A DNA stretch of 32,528 nucleotides from JALNZF01 sp049793155 (GTDB lineage: Bacteria > Nitrospirota > UBA9217): the NCBI GenBank assembly GCA_049793155.1, contig JBARBN010000019.1, positions 1 to 32,528 on the forward strand. The letters are read 5' to 3'. The notes under the pieces were generated by a model. The model made no database searches, was not told where the DNA came from, and saw only the letters and a list, made by a program, of their open reading frames with translations. How positions within the stretch are numbered: position 1 is the first letter of the stretch; every line of letters begins with the position of its first letter. The translations under genes were made by a program, and so were the position numbers. Of the stretch, positions 1 to 7,742 are shown piece by piece.

Positions 1-1426
1 CGTGAATGATGTTCAGATTCCCGATCGTCCTTACCGCCTTTTCAAGTGAGCGCAGTTTTTTGTTCAGGCTTTCGACCGTGTCCATCGGCTCCCACTGAAA
101 GGGCGTGAATGGCTTCGGGACAAAGGAATTCACCGAGAGCGTGATCCTTCCTATCCTGCCGAGAGCGCGCGCGTGTTTGAGCTGGACCTCGTGCACGTCG
201 GAGGAGAGTCTGATGATCGCCTCCACATCCTCCTGAGTTTCTGTCGGCAAGCCGATGAGGAAATACAGCTTGAGGTTCGGGATGCCGTGGCGAAAGACCA
301 TATCGGCGGCGCGAAGGATGTCTTCTTCACTGATCCCCTTGTTTATCACGTTGCGAAGTCTCTGGGAGCCAGCCTCGGGAGCAATGGCAATGGTTTTGTG
401 GCCGCTCTTTGCCAGCCGTTCTATCAGGGTCTCACTGACCGAGTCAGCGCGGAGCGATGAGACCGAGACGCCCCCGCCGATCGCTGTACAAAGATCGTCG
501 ATGTCAGGATAGTCCGACAAAGCGGCACCCACGAGGCCGACCCTGGAACACAGGTCGTCTCCCTTCGTTGCCTGCTCCTTTGCCTTGTCCACGCTGAGGT
601 TTCTCGGGGGGAGATAGAGATAGCCGGCCATGCAGAACCGGCAGTGCCTGCCGCATCCACGGGTTATCTCGGACAGATACCGGTCGCTGAACTCTGTATT
701 CGGGGTGAGGATAACGGTTGACGCCGGCGCTTTGTCAAAGTCTTTGACCGTCCGTTTGACAATGCTGTCGGGAGCGCCGGGTTCAAGGTTCTTTCGTTCC
801 TTGATCGTCCCATCTTCATGATAGATGACCTCGTAAAACTCAGGTACATAGACGCCGGGGATCCCGCTCAGAGCGTTCAGAAGTTCCCGCCGCCCCTTCT
901 CCCTGTTCGTCTTGTACGCATCAATGAACTCTCCCGTGATCTCTTCCCCCTCCCCCACCAGCACGAGATCGACAAAATCCGTCAGCGGTTCAGGGTTGAA
1001 AAAGGAGCAGATCCCGCCCAGGACCACAAGCGGATCCTCCCCGGTCCGATCATGTTTGTCCGCGGCTATGCCTGAGAGGCGCAGGATATTGAGCACATTC
1101 ACATAGTCCTGCTCAAAGGAAACGGAGAAGGCCAGGATGTCGAACTTCCTCACCTCCCGCTTGCTCTCGAGACAGAACAATTTTGTACCGGTTTTTATGT
1201 ATTCTTCTACATCATCCTCATCAGGCAGGAACACCCGTTCACAAGCAGTATCGGTGCGGCGATTAAGAATGGAGTAGATCTGGTGCACACCGAGGTTCGA
1301 CATGCCGATATGGTAGGTATTGGGATAGGCCAGCGCGACTGCGACCTCCGTTCCACGGGCCTTCGAGATGGTTCCGCGCTCGGCCGCGAGCAGTGCATCG
1401 GCCTTCGCCTTGAGTTTCCTGGACAT
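1..1426 (-). CDS. Radical SAM protein with N-terminal B12-binding-like domain, 3' end outside window
   Basis: The frame is open from an ATG at 1426 to the window edge, giving 475 codons with the C-terminus missing. An in-frame TAG lies four codons upstream, so this is the first possible ATG. Residues about 25-165 resemble the cobalamin-binding-like domain of COG1032 proteins (AYPNTYHIGMSNLG, then VLGG and GEGEE). The radical SAM cluster motif CxxxCxxC is at C258, C262 and C265 (RGCGRHCRFCMAGYLY), followed by a conserved-looking PPRN. Known members of this broad family cleave S-adenosylmethionine with a 4Fe-4S cluster, but the substrate cannot be told from sequence. There is no Shine-Dalgarno sequence; a TATAAT lies 6 bases before the ATG, so the mRNA may be leaderless. 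The family level is fairly sure, the exact function unknown. Confidence 0.88.
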   Translation of the reverse strand, partial: MSRKLKAKADALLAAERGTISKARGTEVAVALAYPNTYHIGMSNLGVHQIYSILNRRTDTACERVFLPDEDDVEEYIKTGTKLFCLESKREVRKFDILAFSVSFEQDYVNVLNILRLSGIAADKHDRTGEDPLVVLGGICSFFNPEPLTDFVDLVLVGEGEEITGEFIDAYKTNREKGRRELLNALSGIPGVYVPEFYEVIYHEDGTIKERKNLEPGAPDSIVKRTVKDFDKAPASTVILTPNTEFSDRYLSEITRGCGRHCRFCMAGYLYLPPRNLSVDKAKEQATKGDDLCSRVGLVGAALSDYPDIDDLCTAIGGGVSVSSLRADSVSETLIERLAKSGHKTIAIAPEAGSQRLRNVINKGISEEDILRAADMVFRHGIPNLKLYFLIGLPTETQEDVEAIIRLSSDVHEVQLKHARALGRIGRITLSVNSFVPKPFTPFQWEPMDTVESLNKKLRSLEKAVRTIGNLNIIH

Positions 1427-1432
1427 GGAGGG

Positions 1433-1461
1433 ATTATACTATGCCGGGACGCCGTGCGCAA
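1433..1461 (-). promoter_or_regulatory. Candidate promoter of the radical SAM gene, leaderless geometry
   Basis: On the minus strand TTGCGC (1461-1456), a 17-base spacer and a perfect TATAAT (1438-1433) are followed by only six bases before the ATG at 1426. The expected transcription start falls on the A of the start codon. No purine-rich ribosome binding site is present. Motif evidence only. Confidence 0.55.
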
Positions 1462-1528
1462 AACAATTCGGGTATGGTTTCTTGTTCGACCCCGGCGCGA
1501 ACGAAAACTAAATTTGGACACTGAAGAG

Positions 1529-1648
1529 GCGGATTAACGCATGATAAGGGCGGATAAAAACGATCCTTCAGTGGATCTATTGCCGGATGGTTAAATACTC
1601 TTAAAGATAAAATCCGCTGTTATCCGAATTTTATCAGTGTAAATCCGT
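1529..1648. repeat. Inverted quasi-repeat, CGGATAA word family
   Basis: The left arm (1529-1557) and the reverse complement of the right arm (1620-1648) share CGGATT, AC, TGATAA and CGGATAA blocks in the same order, with one-base shifts between them. The arms are about 29 bases and are separated by about 60 bases. A small inner hairpin GATCC/GGATC lies at 1562-1577. The element sits in the spacer downstream of the hybrid kinase and resembles the other intergenic elements of this window in design but not in word. Confidence 0.7.
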
Positions 1649-1742
1649 GTCAAATGCCGTTTTTTATTTTATCGATCGGGGATAAAGAAATAAGGCAGGG
1701 ATGATCTGAAAAAATCTGCGTCCCATCAGAGAGCTGCTGAAT

Positions 1743-4124
1743 TTATTTCCCGTCCAGGATCTCCCGCACCTTTCGCAAGAGGTCGTTCATCGGTACCGGC
1801 TTGAACAAGAAGTTCAAGCCCTTTTCCAGCAGTCCTTTTTGGCTCATGATATCAGCGGAATATCCGCTGAGGAACAACGTCCTGATGCCGGGCTCGAAGA
1901 TCCTGATCTTATCATAAACCTCTTTTCCGTTCTTTTTCGGCATCATAACGTCAAGAAGGAGCAGTTTGATCGCGCCCCGGTTGGCCATGAATTTTTTGAC
2001 GGCATCTTCCCCGTTTTCCGCCTGAATTACGGAATAACCGAATTGCGTAAGAATGGTGGTGATAAAATTCCTCACGGTCTCGTCGTCCTCGGCAACGAGG
2101 ATGGTCTCGGTGCCTCTTTTGACGGCGGGCAGATCGCTGGATTGTGTTTCTTCTGTTGCTCCTTGAGCGATCGGCAGATAAATCTTAAGCGTCGTTCCCC
2201 TTCCGATTTCGCTTTCAACCTCGATAAATCCGTTATGCTGCTTGATGATGCCGTAGACCATCGCAAGTCCAAGTCCCGTGCCCTTTCCCACATCTTTTGT
2301 CGTGAAAAAGGGATCGAAGATCCTCTCCCGGGTCTGCTGATCCATCCCCATGCCAGAGTCCGTGACCAGGATCAGGGCATACGTCCCGGGTTTGCGGACA
2401 TCATGGGCCTTTGCCGTAACCTCGTCGAGGCCAACGCGTTGCGTTTCTACATACAGGTATCCACCGCCTGGCATTGCGTCACGGGCATTGGTCACGAGGT
2501 TCATCATGATCTGCTCGAGTTGCCCCGCATCGGCAAGGACGGTTACATCCTTATCGGTCAGGATGCACTTGAACTCAACGTCATCGCCAATAAGCCTTGC
2601 GAGGAGTCGCTCGACCTTTAGAATAATTTCGTTAAGGTTGACCCGCTGGGGATTAAGGACCTGCTTTCTGCTGTAGGCGAGCAGACCCTGGGTCAGGGTT
2701 GCCGCGCGGTTGGCTGAAGCGAGGATCTGATCCACATTGTGCCTGAGCGGGTCGTCATCCGTCATTTTCATCCGCAAAAGGCTTCCGTATCCGATGATCG
2801 CGGTAAGGATATTGTTGAAGTCGTGGGAAATCCCACAGGTAAGGGTCCCGATGGATTCCATCTTCTGAGACTGGCGGAGCTGATCTTCGAGCCGTTTCCG
2901 TTCCGAAATATCGATGCCGACTCCAACAAGATAGGGCTTGTCGTTCATGACCATCCGGAGTCCCGTCAGCATGAACGATACGGATGCGCCGCTCTTCGTA
3001 ACCATTTTTGCTTCAACCGAGGCGCTGCCGTCATGAAACACCTCTTGTATCCTGCCGCTGACCAGTTCCCGGTCCTCCCCGAAGAAATCGAGCGCATTCC
3101 TGTTTGCCAGCTCTTCTGCAGAATAGCCGGTCACCTCTTGAAAATTATTGTTCCATCGAATCAGGTGGCCAGCTTCATCAACGACATAGAACAGCCCGGG
3201 CAGGCTGTCGATGACCGCATCGGAGAATTTTTTCTCCTGCAGCAGCGCCCCGTCTGCCTTCCGGTGCTCGGTGATATCAATGCCGGTCGCGATCACATGC
3301 TCGACCGAACCGTCTGTGGCTAGAAGCGCGGTATTGGACCAGGAGATCAACCTTCGCTGTCCATCCTTTACCACCCAATAGTTCTCGTATTTGTTCGGGA
3401 ACATGCCGGACGTGAGAGTGCCAAAAACTTTTTTTACGCCCTCGACCTGTTCCGGCGGCAGCAGAAAGTCCCATACGAACCGCCCCAGGGCCTCCTCTAA
3501 TGAGTAGCCGCTCACCAACTCACACGCACGGTTGAAACGGACGATCCTGCCGTCACGGTCGAGTACGAGAACAATGGCGCCCACGGTGTCCAGCACTATT
3601 GACACAAAATCGCGTTCTTTTTTAAGGTTTTCCTCCGCCTTTTTTTGTTCGGTAACGTCGCGGGTTATCCCAAGAAGGGCGACGATCTCATCCTCGTCGT
3701 TGCGAAGGGGAACGGCATGGGTATTGAGCCAAAGCCGTCTGCCCTTGACGCCGGTCATCTTGAAGGTCAGTATCCCTGACTTACCCTGAAAGACCTCTTC
3801 CGTGAGTTTCCTGAAGGCCTCACGATGCTCCGGAACAACAAGCGGATAAATCGACCTGCCCCTGGCCTGATCGGGCGAATCCACCTGGATCATCTCCAAT
3901 CCCGCGCGGTTCATCATGATCAGGGTGCCGTCGGAAGAAACCAGCTTGACGCATTCCGGCTCAGCCTCAATGATAGCCTGGAGAAATTTTTTGCTCTCGC
4001 TGAGCGCAGTTTCAACCTGCTTGATGTCCACCGCGTCATTCACGGGGGGATTTTCCCGGGGCACAGCACCGGCTTTTTCGGAACCATCTGAACCACTGGT
4101 TTGGCGTTTTCTTTTTTTTATCAT
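1743..4124 (-). CDS. Hybrid sensor histidine kinase with three PAS domains and a C-terminal receiver
   Basis: A 793-residue soluble kinase with no membrane segment. Domains in order: a charged N-terminus, PAS domains at about 45-160, 170-290 and 298-410 (ending in GITRDVTEQ, GIDITEHRK and GIDISERKR), a HisKA domain with phospho-acceptor H434 in GISHDFNN, an HATPase domain with N-box MNLVTNARDA (about 542-550) and G boxes DSGMGM and GKGTGLGL, and a receiver domain with D725 (LLLLDVMMP) and K775. The HDFNN-type dimerisation domain plus attached receiver is typical of PAS-hybrid kinases that sense cytoplasmic redox or small-molecule signals through PAS, though the ligand is unknown. No partner regulator is adjacent. 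The ATG at 4124 lacks a clear ribosome binding site. Function as a kinase is certain by motif, its target is not. Confidence 0.95.
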   Translation of the reverse strand: MIKKRKRQTSGSDGSEKAGAVPRENPPVNDAVDIKQVETALSESKKFLQAIIEAEPECVKLVSSDGTLIMMNRAGLEMIQVDSPDQARGRSIYPLVVPEHREAFRKLTEEVFQGKSGILTFKMTGVKGRRLWLNTHAVPLRNDEDEIVALLGITRDVTEQKKAEENLKKERDFVSIVLDTVGAIVLVLDRDGRIVRFNRACELVSGYSLEEALGRFVWDFLLPPEQVEGVKKVFGTLTSGMFPNKYENYWVVKDGQRRLISWSNTALLATDGSVEHVIATGIDITEHRKADGALLQEKKFSDAVIDSLPGLFYVVDEAGHLIRWNNNFQEVTGYSAEELANRNALDFFGEDRELVSGRIQEVFHDGSASVEAKMVTKSGASVSFMLTGLRMVMNDKPYLVGVGIDISERKRLEDQLRQSQKMESIGTLTCGISHDFNNILTAIIGYGSLLRMKMTDDDPLRHNVDQILASANRAATLTQGLLAYSRKQVLNPQRVNLNEIILKVERLLARLIGDDVEFKCILTDKDVTVLADAGQLEQIMMNLVTNARDAMPGGGYLYVETQRVGLDEVTAKAHDVRKPGTYALILVTDSGMGMDQQTRERIFDPFFTTKDVGKGTGLGLAMVYGIIKQHNGFIEVESEIGRGTTLKIYLPIAQGATEETQSSDLPAVKRGTETILVAEDDETVRNFITTILTQFGYSVIQAENGEDAVKKFMANRGAIKLLLLDVMMPKKNGKEVYDKIRIFEPGIRTLFLSGYSADIMSQKGLLEKGLNFLFKPVPMNDLLRKVREILDGK

Positions 4125-4464
4125 CTGGGATCACATCCATGCGCAGGTGCGGGGTTTATCAAGGCCTTCAGGAGAACCAGCAGCGTGTCGATTTCCACAC
4201 ACCTGAGCCTCAATAATACGTTCAAAAACACCTAAAGTATACCAAAAAAAACGGCACCTATTGTTTTATTTTTTTAATGGATCATCAGGTTATGATCTTT
4301 GAAAAGACCGTATGCACATTTTTATTGATTATTCAGCGATGGCCTGATGCCAGGCGCTCAATTGAGCTATAATAGTACCTACAATAGGTTGAGAAAGAGA
4401 ATAGCCTCCATATCCATCTTTTTTTCATAATAAGGTCTCAAGAGAACCAACCGGGAGGTTCACC
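4125..4464. other. Divergent intergenic region between hybrid kinase and secreted coiled-coil gene
   Basis: About 340 bases separate two divergent genes and so must hold both promoters. For the plus-strand gene a TATAAT is visible at 4368-4373. For the kinase a TATACT (4241-4236, minus strand) is the best -10 candidate, without a good -35, which would leave a leader of about 105 bases. No gene, repeat array or RNA structure is evident otherwise. Confidence 0.6.
4344..4373 (+). promoter_or_regulatory. Candidate promoter of the secreted coiled-coil gene
   Basis: A perfect TATAAT at 4368-4373 with a poor -35 (CTGATG, 18-base spacer) precedes the gene by about 90 bases. Unlike several genes in this window, this one has an ordinary leader and a strong ribosome binding site (GGGAGGTTCACC before ATG). 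Confidence 0.45.
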
Positions 4465-4863
4465 ATGAAAAAACGAACACTGTATATCGCCGCAATCGTG
4501 CTTTTCACTACCCTCAATCCGTTCTTATCACCCGCAGATGAGCAAGCCAAGAAGTCAACCGTGACCGAAATTTCACAACAAAAAGAACAATACGAGAAGA
4601 ATATGGAAGAGCGGCTCGGAAAGCTCGGCAGGCAACTCGACGACCTTAAGGCAAAGGCTGCGAAAATGACAGAGGGGGCGCAAAAAGATATAAAACAGCA
4701 ACTGGCAGAGGCCGAGAAAAAACAGAAGGCGGTGTCCCGGAAACTTGACGCGCTGAGACGTAAATCAGAAAGAGAATGGAAAAAATTTTCCACCCATGTG
4801 GACCAGGCTTGGGATGAATTCGAAAAGGCCTATGAAAAGGCTAAAGCTCACTTCAAGGAGTAG
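4465..4863 (+). CDS. Small secreted or periplasmic coiled-coil protein, function unknown
   Basis: A 132-residue protein that I do not recognise as a named family. Residues 1-23 form a plausible signal peptide: KKR, a hydrophobic stretch IAAIVLFTTLNPFL, then a likely cleavage after SPA before DE. The remainder is almost entirely charged alpha helix with heptad-like spacing (about 35-132), rich in Lys, Glu, Gln and Ala, with no cysteine, and should form a coiled coil. The start is fixed by GGGAGG nine bases upstream of the ATG. It is a single-gene unit, transcribed divergently from the hybrid kinase and convergently with the HMGL-Cache gene. Export and helical structure are inferences from composition; a role in envelope structure or as a chaperone-like periplasmic helix is only a guess. 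Confidence 0.8.
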   Translation: MKKRTLYIAAIVLFTTLNPFLSPADEQAKKSTVTEISQQKEQYEKNMEERLGKLGRQLDDLKAKAAKMTEGAQKDIKQQLAEAEKKQKAVSRKLDALRRKSEREWKKFSTHVDQAWDEFEKAYEKAKAHFKE

Positions 4864-4955
4864 CGCTGTGGTGAGGGTGCTCGATTCCGAGGGTTTGGCC
4901 GTATCCCCGTGGTCGCACCCATCTCGCGGCGATAGTTCCCCGAAGAATCTCCGAT

Positions 4956-5011
4956 AAAAAAAGGATGCGAAGGAACAAGGCTTTCTGATCCCGTTCCCTC
5001 CGCATTCCTTT
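4956..5011 (-). terminator. Rho-independent terminator of the HMGL-Cache gene
   Basis: An imperfect but long stem pairs 4960-4976 (aaggatgcgaaggaac) with 4993-5011, around a loop of about 16 bases. Read on the minus strand it is followed directly by a run of seven T. It lies 18 bases past the stop codon of the minus-strand enzyme gene and also separates it from the convergent coiled-coil gene. Confidence 0.75.
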
Positions 5012-5028
5012 CTTGAATGACTCGATGC

Positions 5029-6816
5029 TTACTCCGCCCGCACCAGGTCCTCGAACCTGATATCCACGCCGAACACCCCGATGATCTCGCTGTTGTCATT
5101 GCTGATCGGCGCCGAGACCGTGATACAGAGAGCACCCGTGATCTTCGAGGTATAGAAGTCCGATACGAAGCTCTTGCCGTCCATCATCGGATTGATGAAC
5201 CACGAACGGTCCGAGAAGTTATCACCCAGCCCGGCGGTCTCGAATTTCGCCTTGTTCTCGATATCCGTGATGTTTTTGGTGATCTTTTTACCCTCTCTAT
5301 TCACCACATAGGCGAACTGGATATAAGGATCTTCCCGCTGGAGCTTCTCCATCACCGGTTCCTGCTTCGCCGGGTCCATGGACCGGATATCCGGCCGTTC
5401 AACAAAGTTCTCAACGATGTGGCGCGCCACTTCCGACGCCTTCTTTTTCAGCCGGTCAAGGTCGGAGACGAAGTACTCAGGGAGGGACTTTTTCGCCCGA
5501 TCCTGCAGTTCGTCGTGGGAAATGCTCGTGGTGCGTCCCTGTTCATACTGATCCAATACCCACTTGTTCATCGTGGCGAGACCGGGGTGCCGCTTGTCGA
5601 TCTTTTTGTCCGCGTCCAGCCCAAGGTGGCTGTTCACCCAGTGGGCAATGCCCGCGATGCCGGATTTGTCCGTGATGATCACTCCCATGGGACGCTTCAG
5701 GATCTTCGTGGTATCGAAGATGTTGTAGATCTCCTCGTTCTTCATCATGCCGTCGGCATGGATACCGGCGCTGGTGGAATTGAACTCCGAGCCGACAAAG
5801 GGGTAGTTCGAAGGGATAGGAAATCCCAGCTCGCGCCGGAAGTATTCCGCCATTTCGGTGATCGCCGCGGTGTCGATGCCCTCCCCGTTCCCCGTGAGGC
5901 TGATGTAGTCGATCAGCAATGCCTCGACCGGCGTGTTTCCCGTTCGCTCGCCAAAACCCAGGAGCGCACCGTTCACGGCAGAACAGCCGTACATCCATGC
6001 GGCGACACCGTTCACGAGCCCTTTGTGAAAGTCATTGTGGCCGTGCCATTCGAGCTGATTCGAAGGCACGCCGCCGTCATGGATCAGGGAGTAGAAGATC
6101 TCGGGTACGCCGCGCGGGAGGGCCGTGCCCGGAAAGGGAAAACCGTAGCCCATGGTGTCGCAGGCCCGAATTTTGATCGGGACCTTGGCTTCCTCCGACA
6201 GCTTCATCAGCTCCTGCACAAAGGGGATGACGAAACCATAGAAGTCCGCACGCGTGATGTCCTCCAGGTGGCACCGGGGAACAATGTCCTGCTCCAGCGC
6301 TGTCGCAACGATGTCCAGATACTGTTTGAGCGCATCCTTGCGTGACAGGTTAAGCTTCAGAAAGATGTGGTAGTCGGAGCACGAGGTAAGAATGCCCGTT
6401 TCCTTGAGCCCGGCCTGCTTCACGAGCTTGAAGTCGTTTTTGTTCGCCCTGATCCAGCCGGTGGTCTCGGGGAAGCGATAGCCTCGTTCCATGCAGCGCT
6501 TGACCGCTTCGCGGTCCTTATCCGAGTAAAGGAAGAATTCGGTCTGCCGGATAACGCCGTTCGGCCCGCTCATCCGGTGCATGAAGTCGAAGATGTCCAC
6601 GATCTGATCGGGAGTATAGGGCGGCCGCGACTGTTGACCATCGCGAAACGTGGTGTCCGTGATCCAAATGTCCTTCGGAATATTGGTCTGGATCATCCGG
6701 TCCTCGAGCACCACCCGGGGCACGTTTGAGTAGGGGAACATGTCCCGGTACAATACCGGCTCCTTTACGTTCTTGAGGTCAAAGGGTGTTTTGATTGTCT
6801 GCTTTTTGATGGTCAA
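5029..6816 (-). CDS. HMGL-like acyl-CoA condensing enzyme (candidate Re-citrate synthase type) fused to a PDC/Cache-like domain
   Basis: A 595-residue protein. Residues about 48-330 form an HMGL-like TIM barrel related to homocitrate and isopropylmalate synthases: DTTFRDGQQ with D54 and R58, the metal-binding HGHND with H258 and H260, and ERTGN at 290-294. Residues about 340-400 (SAGIHADG, H353) match the C-terminal communication region of homocitrate synthases. Residues about 470-595 resemble a PDC/Cache sensor domain (DRSWF, SDFYTS, CITVSAPI, GVFGVDI). No signal peptide or membrane segment is seen, so the sensor-like domain should be cytoplasmic. Enzymes of this superfamily condense acetyl-CoA with a 2-oxo acid; Re-citrate synthase (oxaloacetate plus acetyl-CoA) is a candidate, but homocitrate- or isopropylmalate-type activity cannot be excluded. 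The start is a TTG with AGGAGG five bases before it. It follows rpe and ends in a strong terminator. Confidence 0.88.
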   Translation of the reverse strand: MTIKKQTIKTPFDLKNVKEPVLYRDMFPYSNVPRVVLEDRMIQTNIPKDIWITDTTFRDGQQSRPPYTPDQIVDIFDFMHRMSGPNGVIRQTEFFLYSDKDREAVKRCMERGYRFPETTGWIRANKNDFKLVKQAGLKETGILTSCSDYHIFLKLNLSRKDALKQYLDIVATALEQDIVPRCHLEDITRADFYGFVIPFVQELMKLSEEAKVPIKIRACDTMGYGFPFPGTALPRGVPEIFYSLIHDGGVPSNQLEWHGHNDFHKGLVNGVAAWMYGCSAVNGALLGFGERTGNTPVEALLIDYISLTGNGEGIDTAAITEMAEYFRRELGFPIPSNYPFVGSEFNSTSAGIHADGMMKNEEIYNIFDTTKILKRPMGVIITDKSGIAGIAHWVNSHLGLDADKKIDKRHPGLATMNKWVLDQYEQGRTTSISHDELQDRAKKSLPEYFVSDLDRLKKKASEVARHIVENFVERPDIRSMDPAKQEPVMEKLQREDPYIQFAYVVNREGKKITKNITDIENKAKFETAGLGDNFSDRSWFINPMMDGKSFVSDFYTSKITGALCITVSAPISNDNSEIIGVFGVDIRFEDLVRAE

Positions 6817-6840
6817 TTTAACCTCCTGATTACAAATTAC

Positions 6841-6930
6841 TTGGAAATTGAAGATTGAAAATTCGAGATGGCAAATTGTAAAAACAGGGTATCAATTTAT
6901 AATTTCCAGTTTCCAGTTTTCAATTTCCAA
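6841..6930. repeat. Inverted quasi-repeat, TTGGAAATTGAA word family (copy 1)
   Basis: A perfect 12-base pair of arms (TTGGAAATTGAA at 6841-6852, its complement at 6919-6930) extends as an imperfect repeat of the same word toward the centre on both sides. It fills the gap between the rpe stop (8 bases away) and the ribosome binding site of the HMGL-Cache gene. Confidence 0.8.
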
Positions 6931-6937
6931 TGAGTAT

Positions 6938-7597
6938 TTATGTTCCCCGTATCCCCCTGATCGCCGACGCATAATCCTTCTTGCCGAAAACCGCCGAACC
7001 TGCCACAAGGATATCAGCACCCGCTTCGATGATCTGTACCGCATTCTCGGGCTTCACCCCGCCGTCCACCTCGATCTCGATATCCAGGCCCAACCCGTCA
7101 ATACGTTTCCGAAGCTGCTGGATCTTGCCCATTGCCGAGGGAATGAACGACTGGCCGCCAAAGCCCGGGTTCACGGACATAATGAGAACCATGTCGAGTT
7201 CGGGCAGAATATAATCGAGGCTCGAAAGAGGCGTAGCGGGGTTCAATGCCACCGCCGCCTTCACTCCCTTGTGCTCCCGGATCGACTGGATAAGCCTGTT
7301 CAGGTGAAATCCGGTCTCCACATGGACCGAAATATAATCAGCCCCTGCCTTTGCGAAATCTGCAATGTACAGCTCCGGGTTGGTGATCATCAGGTGTACG
7401 TCGAGCGGCAATGTGGTGGACCTGCGGGCTGCCTCAACGATCAGAGGGCCGATAGTGATATTCGGCACAAAGTGCCCGTCCATCACGTCGACATGGATAA
7501 CATCTGCACCGGCTGCCTCGACCGCTTTGATCTCCTCGCCCAGACGGGAAAAGTCGGCGGAAAGGATGGAAGGTGCTATCTTTATTTTTTTCGTCAT
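6938..7597 (-). CDS. rpe: Ribulose-phosphate 3-epimerase
   Basis: A 219-residue TIM-barrel enzyme that interconverts D-ribulose 5-phosphate and D-xylulose 5-phosphate in the pentose phosphate or Calvin pathways. Family motifs are all present: KIAPSILSADF at the N-terminus, HVDVMDGHFVPN, PLDVHLM, the phosphate-binding MSVNPGFGGQ, IEVDGGV and LVAGSAVFG. The metal and catalytic residues lie in the HVDVMDG, DVHLM and VDGG segments. I take the ATG at 7597, which has GAGG six bases upstream; a TTG four codons earlier would overlap that site. Length is normal for the family. It lies between the PASTA gene and the HMGL-Cache gene, each side separated by an inverted quasi-repeat of the same word family. 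Confidence 0.97.
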   Translation of the reverse strand: MTKKIKIAPSILSADFSRLGEEIKAVEAAGADVIHVDVMDGHFVPNITIGPLIVEAARRSTTLPLDVHLMITNPELYIADFAKAGADYISVHVETGFHLNRLIQSIREHKGVKAAVALNPATPLSSLDYILPELDMVLIMSVNPGFGGQSFIPSAMGKIQQLRKRIDGLGLDIEIEVDGGVKPENAVQIIEAGADILVAGSAVFGKKDYASAIRGIRGT

Positions 7598-7617
7598 GTT
7601 TTTCCTCAAAAAATAAA

Positions 7618-7732
7618 AATTGGAAATTTCAAATTGTAGATTGGAAATTGCAAAATGAAATGCATAGTAATATCGGCTTTTTTCGATTCCTCAACTTTCC
7701 AATTTAAAATTTCCAATCTTCAATTTCCAATT
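7618..7732. repeat. Inverted quasi-repeat, TTGGAAATT word family (copy 2)
   Basis: Arms AATTGGAAATT (7618-7628) and its perfect complement (7722-7732) are each followed inward by further imperfect copies of the same word (for example 7640-7649 and 7707-7717). The element spans almost the whole gap between the PASTA stop codon (10 bases away) and the rpe ribosome binding site. It uses the same word as the element at 6841-6930 on the other side of rpe. Confidence 0.8.
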
Positions 7733-7742
7733 GCGCGCAGCG

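Larger units (their letters stand above)
1427..1742. other. Intergenic region between hybrid kinase and radical SAM gene
   Basis: About 316 bases without a credible gene. It holds the radical SAM promoter at its left end and an inverted quasi-repeat built on a CGGATAA word in the middle (1529-1648). The remaining AT-rich stretch downstream of the kinase stop shows no convincing GC-stem plus T-run terminator; a short AT-rich stem (TTTATC/GATAAA, near 1660-1685) is too weak to call. Confidence 0.7.

Noticed and set aside
1839..2621. Plus-strand frame of 260 codons opposite the hybrid kinase
   Set aside because: Shadow of the HATPase and receiver region; no ribosome binding site and no domain.
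4864..4955. Extra small gene or RNA after the coiled-coil gene
   Set aside because: No start with a binding site and no structure other than the terminator that follows.
5017..6345. Long plus-strand open frame of 442 codons opposite the HMGL-Cache gene
   Set aside because: It is antisense to a gene with complete catalytic motifs, its translation has no recognisable domain and is rich in Arg, His and Val as expected from a shadow of a GC-rich gene.
7598..7609. TTG start four codons upstream of the rpe ATG
   Set aside because: It would consume the GAGG ribosome binding site of the ATG at 7597, which matches the family N-terminus.
6841..7732. Possible CRISPR array or tandem repeat from the repeated TTGGAAATT words around rpe
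   Set aside because: Repeats are imperfect, unevenly spaced, inverted rather than direct between halves, and split by a complete gene; no cas genes.
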